From positions 620,001 through 684,000 of the forward strand of contig JAAROD010000069.1 in the NCBI GenBank assembly GCA_012274445.1: 64,000 bases of DNA, in the 5' to 3' direction. This document shows, piece by piece, positions 32,552 through 42,500 of the stretch. This stretch comes from Sclerotiophoma versabilis (lineage: Eukaryota > Ascomycota > Dothideomycetes > Pleosporales > Didymellaceae). Below the pieces are notes generated by a model. The model made no database searches, had not been told where the DNA came from, and saw nothing but the letters and a program-made list of their open reading frames with translations. Within the stretch, counting starts at the first letter, position 1, and each line of letters begins with the position of its first letter. The translations under genes and the position numbers were made by a program.

Positions 32552-34067
32552 CAACCCCAAACGAAAGAATACTACTATCCCAATGCCAGGATCGACAAAT
32601 GTCTCAATGCATTTGATCTGTAAGCTGTACGCCGTACCTTGGTCTTCGCAAGTTAATGTGTGATGTAAGATTCTCAGTCTCTGCACAGTCCTCTTCATTG
32701 TAGCTATGCTAACCAATCATCTAGATAGGAAGAGGCAGCCTTTCACTGCTTACCCAATCTAAGTCTCCTGATTCGGATCAGCTCTCCAATTGACACAATT
32801 GCCCTCTATCATACTACCCTGCTTCCCGTTCTCGCCTTCAGTATTGCATCCATTAACGATTTTCCCGAATTCCGTATTGCAATTAACTCTGCCATAGTGA
32901 GACCATTTGAAAGAGTCTTTGATCTCAAACAGCGCAGCCAACCGTAAGTATACAGCTACGGTGAAGGTTGATTCCTGTAGATTACGGCTTGTAGTTAAAG
33001 CTGCTGCGCCCTGAGATTACGTAGTAAGCGCTACGTAGGTAAAGTAGCTGTACAATTTACATAGTACGCTAGTATTATTTCTTGTTTTAGTTAAGCGCTA
33101 TTAGTAATAGTAAAGGAGCAACTTTCTAGGTCTTCTAAGAGCTCTCTAGTATTACCTATACCTTTCTCTTCTTCTCTATCCTATAGATAAGATCTTCTAA
33201 TGCTTACAGTTGTCAGCTTCACAACCATATAAGCCGAAGGCTGGCGTGCAGCACAGTATAGTAATACAAGAGGCTTAGGTGTAACCACACAAGGATACAC
33301 CCTTAATTTTAAGCGTAAAACATCAATACAGGAACACATCACGAACTATCAAGAACTCTATCTTGATTGAACACCTATCTAATCTGACAGTAGTATAAAG
33401 GAGACTCTCTAGCTTAAGATTAGGGTTAAGTTCTAATAATAAAGTAGATCAATTAGGTTAAATACAAACCATAAGGGTTGTGTTTCTTAGTACTATATAC
33501 TTATAAGATATATAGAAGATGCAGCATGCTTAGTAGTGTTGATTGTACTGATTACACTGAGCACTGATTGTACTGATTGTTGCCAAGCCTTTGCTTAGTT
33601 CACGTGATCCCTGAATGCTGACTTGATGACTGCTGACACTTGGGCAGTGTTGCTTACTTGTTTTTCCTCCTTCTGTGTGGTTCGACTGTACCGCAACCGT
33701 GCCGTACTGGTTCATAACTGTCGACGTTCGTTCGGTGTTCCCCGGGATCGTAACAACTACGCTCTATTAGCTATTCTGGATAGAAGACTTGTCTGCAGTA
33801 AAGATTAAGCAGCTTATATTTAATTATTTATGTCTAAGTAATCTTTAAAATTGTCCTAGTCTGTAAATACATGCCCAATAACTCTTCTCTCTATGCAGTC
33901 TCTCTACCGTGAATCTAATAATAGTTTGCACAAAGCTTTACCGTGCTTGCGTAAACGCCTCGTTATACCTCTGAGCGCCTGAAGTATCTAGGAAGTATCT
34001 GATAAAAGCTACCAAGCGTGTAATCGACAGTGTTGGCACTGTGGAAGGGCCTCAGCATGCCAAATGA
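32552..34067. other. AT-rich gene desert
   Basis: About 1.5 kb. From roughly 33000 to 34020 the sequence is strongly AT-rich with many taagta/ctta motifs and no ORF above 70 codons, the look of repeats degraded by RIP. No terminal repeats or transposase remnant could be identified. Confidence 0.6.
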
Positions 34068-34898
34068 CTACTGACACTGCTGGGAGACACCAGGGCCAAG
34101 CACGGGGTTGAGGGTCATAGACGAGTCTCCAACCCTCGCAGTAATTGAAAACCTCATAAGAGGATCTGATGCCTTCTTCTGCACAGTCTTGGACTCGTCA
34201 TAGATCTTGCTTTTGTTGTCGAGGACCTTGATCTTAAAGTCGGCCTCAACACCCGCGTTGTACGCTTCGATTCCGGCCTTTGCGTCGTCTTGTTTCTTCT
34301 TATTGCCAGCCACGATCGCGACACCATTTGTACCTAGCTCAAGCTCGCCCACGGTTTCGGCTGCTAGCTTGGCTTTCGTCTTTTCGTCACCGCAGAAGAT
34401 GTGGTAGGCTGAGGGGCGGAAGGTGTCGTCCCAGAAGAAGAGAGCCGTGCAGCCACTGAGATCGGTGACTTTCATTGAAGTGGCGGTCTTGAGGCTAGTT
34501 GCAAGGACGAACTTGTCTTCCAGGATGTTGTCGAAATCCTTGGTCGATGTCATGCGGCCGCTCCTGCGCTGCACGGGCTTCTTGGGCTTCCCTTTGCCGG
34601 GCTTGATGGGACAGGCCTTGGGATCCTTCTTGGGGTCATTTTTGGGAGTCGCCTTGGGCTTTGCGGGTGTGGCCTTTTCGGGCTTGCCCTCGGTGGGCGT
34701 AGGCTTGGTCTTCTTATCCTTTCTGGCCTCGATTTCGACTGCAGAGGCCTCGTACAAGTCACGAGACTCATGGACAATTGAGTTGGTGGTGCTAACCACG
34801 ACAGTGGACGCGCTCAGCGCGCCACCTGGGAAGGGAGCCGCAACGACTCGGCTGAGAAGAAACGAGGTCGCAATGATGATTCTCTTAACGGATACCAT
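34068..34898 (-). CDS. Secreted Lys/Pro-rich protein with a C-terminal globular domain
   Basis: Intronless, 276 aa from the Met at 34898. MVSVKRIIIATSFLLSRVVAAPFPG is a signal peptide. A Lys/Pro/Thr-rich low-complexity linker follows (KPTPTEGKPEKATPAKPKAT and onward to about residue 110), then QRRSGRM, and then a compact C-terminal domain. That domain has LSGCTALFFWDDTFRPSAYHI, KLAAETVGELELGTNGVAIV and NKSKIYDESKTVQKK. No family is assigned with confidence. The conserved-looking Cys in GCTALFFWD and the downstream His are noted but not interpreted. The start 78 codons upstream is in frame but would bury the signal peptide, so it was rejected. Extracellular location is likely; function unknown. 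Confidence 0.7.
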   Translation of the reverse strand: MVSVKRIIIATSFLLSRVVAAPFPGGALSASTVVVSTTNSIVHESRDLYEASAVEIEARKDKKTKPTPTEGKPEKATPAKPKATPKNDPKKDPKACPIKPGKGKPKKPVQRRSGRMTSTKDFDNILEDKFVLATSLKTATSMKVTDLSGCTALFFWDDTFRPSAYHIFCGDEKTKAKLAAETVGELELGTNGVAIVAGNKKKQDDAKAGIEAYNAGVEADFKIKVLDNKSKIYDESKTVQKKASDPLMRFSITARVGDSSMTLNPVLGPGVSQQCQ

Positions 34899-35565
34899 GT
34901 TGACAAGTTGTGTTGAATCTTGAGATGCAGGATATACAAAAGGGATAGATAGCGTCAAAGAGTGAGATTTAGTGTGATAACGAGTGACGAGAGAGCGAAA
35001 ATGAATGGCCAGAGGAAACCAGTTCCTGTCTGAAAGATGCTTTCTTGGTTGTTGATTGGAGTGAATGTGATGAGATACTCTGGAAACAAGGCCGATTGTA
35101 CGACCTAAATACCTGTGAATGTACCGCGTCAATGGCCATTATCTTACATGTAGATTATCGAAGATTCGAAATTGTGGGTTCAGTTAACAATTTCCGGTTC
35201 TACGGACAATGTGAGGCTACTCGGGACTCCGAGGCTGCCCTGATCGACATTTGCACCTGCCTTGCTGTTAGTATTGCAAGGGCGAGGCGCAGGAAGCCTA
35301 GACGGAAGTTGGCTATGCACCACCCTGTACAGGTTGAAGGCCTGAGGTCACACTTAGCGTCGGGATACGTCGCACGCACCAACCACGTGACTGTGGGTGC
35401 CGCTAGTCGCCGGCGCTTATTCACACCTACGCCGCATCTATTTCGAGAACCAACAACTCAAAGACTTATCATGTATCAAAACTTTTCAAAGTGCTCTTGC
35501 TTCTTTTTACCACCACGTCTGCCAAGCACGTCCCATTATATGCAGCGAATCACGGCACGGCTAGA
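34899..35565. promoter_or_regulatory. Divergent intergenic region between the secreted-protein and F-box genes
   Basis: About 670 bp between start codons on opposite strands. Short ORFs here extend the flanking genes in frame but lack coding character. Confidence 0.4.
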
Positions 35566-37497
35566 ATGCCTTTCTCCTCCCTGCCAATTGAGATAGTTCA
35601 GCAGATTGCAGACTGTATCGAGCATGCATACCGGCCTAGTCTCTTCACCTTCAGCTCGGCGAGCAAGGCTTGCCACAAAGCTTCAGCTTTCCTGATTTTT
35701 CGGCGGATCAACGTTACCGTCCACTGCCGCGCAACTCTCAAGAGTGAGATCGATCGCCTCGTCGAAGCTCTCTCACGCGCCGAATCTGCTCGCTACGTCC
35801 AGTGCATTACTATCAAAGGGGACATACGGCCCAGGCCGAAAAGCGAGGACAAGAGCGAGCTGGAATGGTTGCAGTCCACAGGCCTTAACGAAATACTGCC
35901 CGACTTGGGCCCACCGAGTCAACCCCGCCACTATGTGGTCTATGACGAGCCTGTCATCAAGAAGGCCTCCAAGGAGGACTTATCTTGGGCCCCTGTTCTA
36001 AGCCTGATTCAAGTAGTACCTTACTTGAAGGATCTGATATATGACTGCAAGAGTCAGTTCCCACCAAGCCTTCTCAGCACCCTTCACAAGCAGCATCCCC
36101 AGTGTCGGCTACACCATCTCTCTTTCCGCTTTCGGACCTTACTATGGGATGTTCCATATCCATACGAGATGGAACTTGCCACATCCCCTTTGCTTTACAA
36201 AGTGAAGCTGATTTGCACGTACCGGGACTCGGATTACGATGATGATTTCAACGAGGAAGCCATTATGGACTTAGCCGCTGGGCTTGCTCCAAACCTCAAG
36301 GAAATCATCAATGTGAATATTATGGCATATCGTTCTGGACGCGACCACCGCCGCAAAGAGACGTGGCATGGTCTTCCAGGGTCCCGTAACGGGACAAAAG
36401 GATCCTTGACATCGTTGACCCTCATAGGAGCGTCGTTGTCATCGCAAGAGGAGCTGCAGAGCTGGGCCATACGTACAGACTTTAAGTGCCTGCAACATCT
36501 CAATCTGGGGCTGAGTTACGATTTCAGTTCACACGCACTAAGTGGCGCGACAATGAAGTGGCTCGCCCAGAACCATTCGTTTCCTCAGCTTAGAACACTC
36601 AAAGTGTCGCTTGATCGCGACCGTGTATTCCAGGACCGCCCGCACTACAGCGAGGATGCTGTGTCATTTTTCCAGGCATTGGAACCTCTTGAGCAGCTGT
36701 CTGTCCATGGGCCGATTGACTCACAGATTGTAGACGCTATTATGTCTCGTCATGGACAGACATTACAGAAGCTCTCTTTGCGCCCTCTAGAGTCACTATA
36801 TACTTATGGTAATGGTCGTGACCCTCAAGAAATCCCTATGGAATTCGCCAAGGAGCATCTGATCCAGATTCAAGCACAGTGTCCAATATTAGAGGACCTT
36901 TCCATCACGATCAAGCGGGACATGTCCAGCCCATCAGAGGCGTCAATGTACAGGTGTTTCAGCAAGATGAAGAGCCTGCGATCCCTCTTCCTCACTCTTG
37001 ATTGTTCAAACTGGCAAATCTTCCACGACCCTGAGTACAACTCCCAATTTGAAGGGGAGGACCAACAACCTGTGGACGAGATGGACTGCCGTCTGAAGAG
37101 AGGTCACTTGAGACGAACACTCATCAATTGCGCTGTGGACGAGGCGCTAGCACGCTCTATCTGGAATACTATCAACCAGGACAAGACTGGCACACAGCTG
37201 GAACGTCTCAGACTATGGACTATGGGCGGTAGTGAAAGTGGTGCGGTAACAGCCTCTCAGGCTGATGGCACGATTTTGAAGAACCTGAGTCGGTCATGGT
37301 TGATTGAGCGTGATCTGAGAGACGATCGCAACGACTTCACTATCAGAGAATTAGGCAAGCATGCAAGGGAGTCAGCAGCTAAACTTACAGAGTCAGAACT
37401 TACTAAGTCCGCAGCCGGGCAGGTGTTCCGTAGCATTTGGTCTCGCAGAGAGGGTAGCAAAGACTGGAGGGACGACTGGTCGAGCTTTCCCCTATAA
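35566..37497 (+). CDS. F-box-like protein with diverged leucine-rich C-terminal region
   Basis: Single exon, 643 aa from the ATG at 35566. The N-terminus MPFSSLPIEIVQQIADCIEH is a typical fungal F-box start (LPxEIxxxIxxxI), followed by SLFTFSSASKACHKASAFLIFRRI. The rest is a long helical/leucine-rich region with recurring LxxLxL patterns, such as LTSLTLIGASL, LQHLNLGLSY, LRTLKVSLD, LEQLSVHG and LEDLSITI. This is consistent with LRR-type repeats that select a substrate for an SCF ubiquitin ligase. The frame is open 25 codons upstream, but the F-box starts directly after the chosen Met. Fungi carry many such lineage-specific F-box genes. Target unknown. Confidence 0.85.
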   Translation: MPFSSLPIEIVQQIADCIEHAYRPSLFTFSSASKACHKASAFLIFRRINVTVHCRATLKSEIDRLVEALSRAESARYVQCITIKGDIRPRPKSEDKSELEWLQSTGLNEILPDLGPPSQPRHYVVYDEPVIKKASKEDLSWAPVLSLIQVVPYLKDLIYDCKSQFPPSLLSTLHKQHPQCRLHHLSFRFRTLLWDVPYPYEMELATSPLLYKVKLICTYRDSDYDDDFNEEAIMDLAAGLAPNLKEIINVNIMAYRSGRDHRRKETWHGLPGSRNGTKGSLTSLTLIGASLSSQEELQSWAIRTDFKCLQHLNLGLSYDFSSHALSGATMKWLAQNHSFPQLRTLKVSLDRDRVFQDRPHYSEDAVSFFQALEPLEQLSVHGPIDSQIVDAIMSRHGQTLQKLSLRPLESLYTYGNGRDPQEIPMEFAKEHLIQIQAQCPILEDLSITIKRDMSSPSEASMYRCFSKMKSLRSLFLTLDCSNWQIFHDPEYNSQFEGEDQQPVDEMDCRLKRGHLRRTLINCAVDEALARSIWNTINQDKTGTQLERLRLWTMGGSESGAVTASQADGTILKNLSRSWLIERDLRDDRNDFTIRELGKHARESAAKLTESELTKSAAGQVFRSIWSRREGSKDWRDDWSSFPL

Positions 37498-38722
37498 ATT
37501 TGGAACCCGATCTACGCTCTGGTACATTCATATCTGATCTTTTTCAAAGCAGTGGTTTTGATCCAGTTTTTAACAGCGCGATTATGTTGGCGCGATCAAC
37601 GAAGTCTTGACTCTCTTTACGTATCCTCGCCCGTCACGATGTAGCTCTAGAGAATGATAACTGCTTTACTAACGATGAGTGGGAAACAATCGACCTCAAA
37701 ACAACATCACACCCTGCCGTTCCATAAGTTAGTAGGACAACCATGCCGACAGGTCGATATCAATACAAGTCAAAGGATAGTCTAGGAGTTCAACGGCAGT
37801 TCAGAGGTGAAATTGTGTGCTTGTACTACGGCGTCACATAAATCGTCTAAGACATCGCGCTCGCTTACATCCAGCAATGCTTGTCATTTTTATCACCTCT
37901 CTTTCAGGGTCTGCAACAACCTATCCAAGCTCTCCTGGTCTGCATCCATGTAAGTCTTATGCCTGTTGATCGGCCAACCCGCGTCGAGCCATGGATACAA
38001 CTCACCGTCATCACGCCTCGCCTCCGGCCAATGAGTAGGCAGGATTCCAGAATCAAAGACCACGTACCTCTTGGGAAAGACCCTAACACCACACCTATCC
38101 CGATACAGCAGATTGTAGTACCCTCCTTCACCCCACGGATGGGTGTCTCCCTGGTCGAATGTAAATTCCCTCAGATCTGGCAACGACAGAAGAATTCGGT
38201 CCAGAACTGTGGTCCGTGTCCCGCCGTACGACTACTGGGGCCAGTCACCCTCCGCATCGTTAGCCATGCGTGTCTAGTCGCGTGTCCATCAAAAGCTTGT
38301 TCGAAACGACTTGTGGCGATATGAACACCAGAGTGACCGTGACCGCAAGCCTGCACTCAAACCACGGACATTTTCCGGCGATTTATGATATTACGAGTTT
38401 AATGGAAAGATTATGAAACATAGGTGAGTTGAAAGTAAGAAAGTGGGGATCGACTTGAGATGGAGTAGTAAGGATATCAGTCTGAGGTCTGCAATGATCA
38501 ATGCAAATGAAGGAGGCCATTGAATGGCTGCATTGATGTTTGAAAGTCATCGGACGTGTAAATTAGGAACTATTTAATTGACGAAAACTAAGAATACAAA
38601 GGTAATGAACTGCAGACGCTAAGCTTACTGTTGGACAGAGCAATTAATCGTATCATTGCTCGTCAAGACTTGCGCTGCCCCACCCATGAACACGTCTCCA
38701 AAAGTGTAGGCCTGATTCGTGA
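37498..38722. other. Intergenic region with one possible ORF fragment
   Basis: About 1.2 kb. The only coding-like stretch is the minus-strand frame 37893-38231, listed separately; the remainder shows nothing. Confidence 0.45.
37893..38231 (-). other. Hypothetical ORF fragment without a start codon
   Basis: An open minus-strand frame of about 112 codons whose translation looks protein-like and compositionally balanced (EGGYYNLLYRDRCGVRVFPK, YPWLDAGWPINRHKTYMDAD). A TAG precedes it and no ATG lies inside its first 50 codons. A splice acceptor just upstream does not give the right phase. It may be the 3' exon of a gene, or a remnant. No domain recognised. Confidence 0.25.
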
Positions 38723-39531
38723 CTACTTTTTACTCTTTGGCTCAGCCAGCGGCTTTCCTCTACCCCTCATCTCTTTCCTTATGTCCTTCTGTCCTTCCTC
38801 GATCTTCTTTCCTCGATTGTCTCTTTCTATTAACAGCCAAGCGGTTGATCTCAGCGTTGTTTGTGCTGCGAGCGCGAAACCAGCAGCAGACGTGGCGCCT
38901 GCATCCGAGCCCATGAGCGTAAGACCTGCAGCGAACATAGTTGCACCAGCGGCAAAGGCAAAGAAGCCTCCGTCTCGGGTATTACCCATTCCTTTAAACC
39001 ACTCGTCAAGAAAGGCTGGGAACCTGGCTTTGGCATTTTGATCGCCAATTAACTCGACAAGCAAACGGACGAAGACCTGGCAGTTGTACTCGTCGTATGC
39101 GTACTTTTTCTTTAGGGATCTTTGCCACACCAGCTCAGCTACATCGAGAACGTTAGCAAAGAATTGCACCCTAAGGCAAGGTATAGGTACTCACCCACTT
39201 CATCAATGAGTGGATGTAAATACGGCATCGCCATATCACCTAGGTAAGCCTCCTGGATAGGTTTCTTTTGGTCTGCCCTTTTCGCTCTGAACTCGTGTTC
39301 GGGTGTTGCTTTGTATCTATACGGTTCCTTTTTTTTGTTTTGTCGCGCTAACTCGTAACACATTCCGTTGATGCATATTGTCCAATGAGCGACGATATCT
39401 ATAGGCTTCTTAATGCCCAGCGTTTTGAGTGCGGAAACCGGCATAGTAAGGAGCACAATACTCTGAGAGAAAGGCTGGCTGTATACTGGCATTGGAGGCC
39501 AGTAGTTTTGTGCCATAGGGTACTGTTGCAT
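38723..39531 (-). CDS. Hypothetical protein with a permuted papain/LRAT-like His...Cys core
   Basis: Two exons (39195-39531 and 38723-39138) give 250 aa. The intron 39139-39194 joins PLIDEV to AELVWQRS. The first half contains DIVAHWTICINGMCYEL, a His in a strand followed by a hairpin. After the intron comes YAYDEYNCQVFVRLLVELIGD, a Cys at the start of a helix. His before Asn-Cys-x-x-Phe is the order seen in permuted NlpC/P60-like folds (LRAT, PPPDE), so I infer a cysteine hydrolase or acyltransferase-like fold; this is not established. A Gly/Ala-rich hydrophobic segment (FFAFAAGATMFAAGLTLMG) and a charged tail end the protein. Its start codon overlaps the 5' edge of the PKS remnant on the other strand. 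Confidence 0.6.
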
Positions 39532-42500
39532 TGGTGGAATGGCCGGAACTCGGGCGAGAGCTGTGCGAATTGTGTGATGAATTCGAGAATCTTACACTGC
39601 CGGCCTGTGAGGAACTCCAAGTTCCCGTTTACTCCAACATTACTGGCCGGCGGCTGCAGAGTTGCTCTCTCACACATGAAGCCGTTCTCACTATACTGGC
39701 ATCGCGATGCGAGTGGTGGACACTTCTTAACGAGCTTGCATCCGCGCTCAAGTCGACGGGCATTCAGTCGCACACGTTCGCCATGTTTGGCATCGGTGAT
39801 TGCGTACCATTGATGCCTTTTCACCAGGCGAGGCTCAAGGTTTCCAAGATCGACATCCATCGTACTATCCGGGAAGCAGAGCTCAGTGAGTACACATTCC
39901 CGAAAGATGCCATCGCAATTGTGGGTGCTGCGTGTCGACTCCCCGGTGCCAACAATCTGGAAGAGCTCTGGGATCTTATGGCAGGCGGTGTCTCCAAAGC
40001 AGAGGAGATTCGACCAGATCGTATACCGTTGCATGCAAGCTTCAGAGCCTCACAGGATCAGAAGGTAAGCTAACAAGTCTCAAGCTTTTGCCTGATGTAC
40101 TCTGGAGTACAGAGTCTACTGACACATGTAAATAGTTCACAAGCCGGCGGAAGTTCTTTGGAAATTTTGTCGACGGGGTTGATGGCTTCGACCACGCTTT
40201 CTTCCGCACGAACCCAAAGGAGGCTGCGTATATGGATCCGCAGCAACGCATCTTGCTCGAATTGGCGTACCAAGCCATGGACTCTAGCGGCTACCTCCGG
40301 TCGCACAAGCGTGATGATGGTGACAACATAGGTTGTTTTATTGGCGCTTCTTTCAACGAATACCTCGACAACACTTCGGCACATGCCCCCACTGCCTACA
40401 CGTCGACTGGCACTATCCGAGCATTCCTCTGTGGTAAGATCAGCTACTACTTCGGATGGAGCGGACCGGCAGAAGTCATCGATACCGCGTGCTCGGCTTC
40501 GCTTGTGGCTATCAACCGCGCGTGTCGGGCTATCATAAGTGGAGAGTGCACGCAGGCGCTAGCAGGGGGCGTTAATATCATGTCTGGCATCAACAACTAC
40601 ATGGATCTGGGCAAGGCTGGTTTTCTTAGCCCGACTGGACAGTGCAAGCCTTTTGACAAGAATGCCGATGGGTATTGTCGCGCAGACGGCGCAGGACTTG
40701 TGGTGCTAAAATCGCTGCGGCATGCGCGAGCTGATGGCGACAACATCCTTGGTGTTATTCCTGGCGTAGCAACAAACCAGGGCGGACTCTCTGCATCCAT
40801 CACTGTGCCTCACTCGCCGGCGCAGATGACGCTGTACAGGCGCATCCTCAAGCAAGCAGGCATGAAGGCAGAACAGGTGTCGTATGTTGAGTGCCATGGA
40901 ACTGGTACGCAGGCAGGCGACCCGCTTGAGATGGCTTCAGTGCGCGAGGTGTTTTGCGGAGGTGACCGGCAAGGCAACCTTCATGTCGGATCTCTCAAGG
41001 GCAACATCGGGCACTGCGAGACTGCAGCTGGCGTGGCATCGCTGCTTAAGGTGCTTGCCATGTTGCAGAAGCAGCGGATTCCGCCACTTGCCAGCTTCAA
41101 GTTTCTCAACCCCAAGATTCCTGCTTTGGCGCCTGACAAGATGGCGGTGGCTAAGCAGGTGGAAGAATGGGACGCGCCCCTACTTGCGGCATGTGTCAAC
41201 AGCTACGGTGCAGCCGGCAGCAACTCTGCGCTCCTGTGCGTGGAAATGAAGCAGAGGAAGGCGGGTCTGGCTGGGGAAGGTGTACCAGTAGCCAAGGCAA
41301 CTGCTTGGCCCATTGTCATCAGTGCAGCCAGCAAAGAGTCTTTGTCACGATACTGCCGTGCCTTGGAGGATTACCTGGGAAAGAACAGCAGTGTGCCGGT
41401 CGGGGACGTGAGCTTTACGCTGGCGGAGCGGAGGCAGCGTCACCGTTTCCAGCTCGTGACGACAGTGTGCGACACGGGCAGCCTTCGTGGAGTTCTGGCA
41501 GACGGTCAACTCGACGCAGGCGTGGTTGACGTGGCCCAGACGACTCGCCCTGTTGTGCTGGCGTTTGGTGGCCAGAGCAAGCAGACGGTGGGGCTAGACA
41601 GAGGACTCTATGAGAGCAGCCCCAGGCTTCGAGCATACATCCAGGAGTGCGACAAGATGCTCGTCGACATGGGCTATTCGAGCATCCTGCCCGCTGTCTT
41701 CTCGTCAGAGCCGCTCGCCGACGTTGCAGTGCTGCAGACGGCGACGTTTGCGGTGCAGTATGCGTGCGCGAAATGCTGGACAGACGCGGGCGTGCGGGTG
41801 GGGGCCGTTGTTGGACACAGCTTTGGGGAGCTCACCGCCCTCGCCTTCTCTGGCGCGCTCAGCCTGCGCAGTGGGCTGAAGATAGTGGCGGCGCGTGCAC
41901 AGCTCATGGCGACCAGGTGGGGCGCGGAGAGAGGCACGATGCTCGCCATCCACGCCACTCGACAGCTCGTCGACCAGCTCATCCAGAAGGTGGGCGGCAG
42001 CGAGCTCGAGGTGGCGTGCTACAACGCCGTGGCAAGCCAGGTGGTCGTGGGATCTGCCGCCGACGTGGAGCGTGCTGAGGCGCTGCTGGCCAGCGATGCG
42101 CAGTTCACCAGTCTGCGCAGCTAGCGCGTCGACGTGTCGCATGGCTTCCACTCCAGCTTCACCGAGCCGCTGCTGGACGAGCTGTCGACGGTGGCGGCGT
42201 CTCTTGCCTTCAGCGAGCCCAAGATCGCGCTCGAGATGTGCGTGCCCGACGAGCGTGCCAAGCAGAGCGCCGGACCGTGGCGCATTGCTCAGCACACGCG
42301 TGAGCCCGTCTACTTCGTCGATGCCATCCGCCGCATCGAAGCGCGGCTAGGCCCCCGCTGCGTGTGGCTCGAGGCCGGCACAGACGCGCCCATCATCGCC
42401 ATGGTCAAGCGCGCTGTGGCGCAGCCGGCGGAGCATGTCTTTGTCGCAATGCGCTTTGCGGCCGCCAAGAGCGCTGCCACTGTTTTGGCCGATGCAACAA

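Noticed and set aside
41705..42295. 196-codon minus-strand ORF and other long antisense ORFs in the PKS
   Set aside because: GC-rich codon shadow of the KS/MAT exon; translation has no domain and spans the PKS stop.
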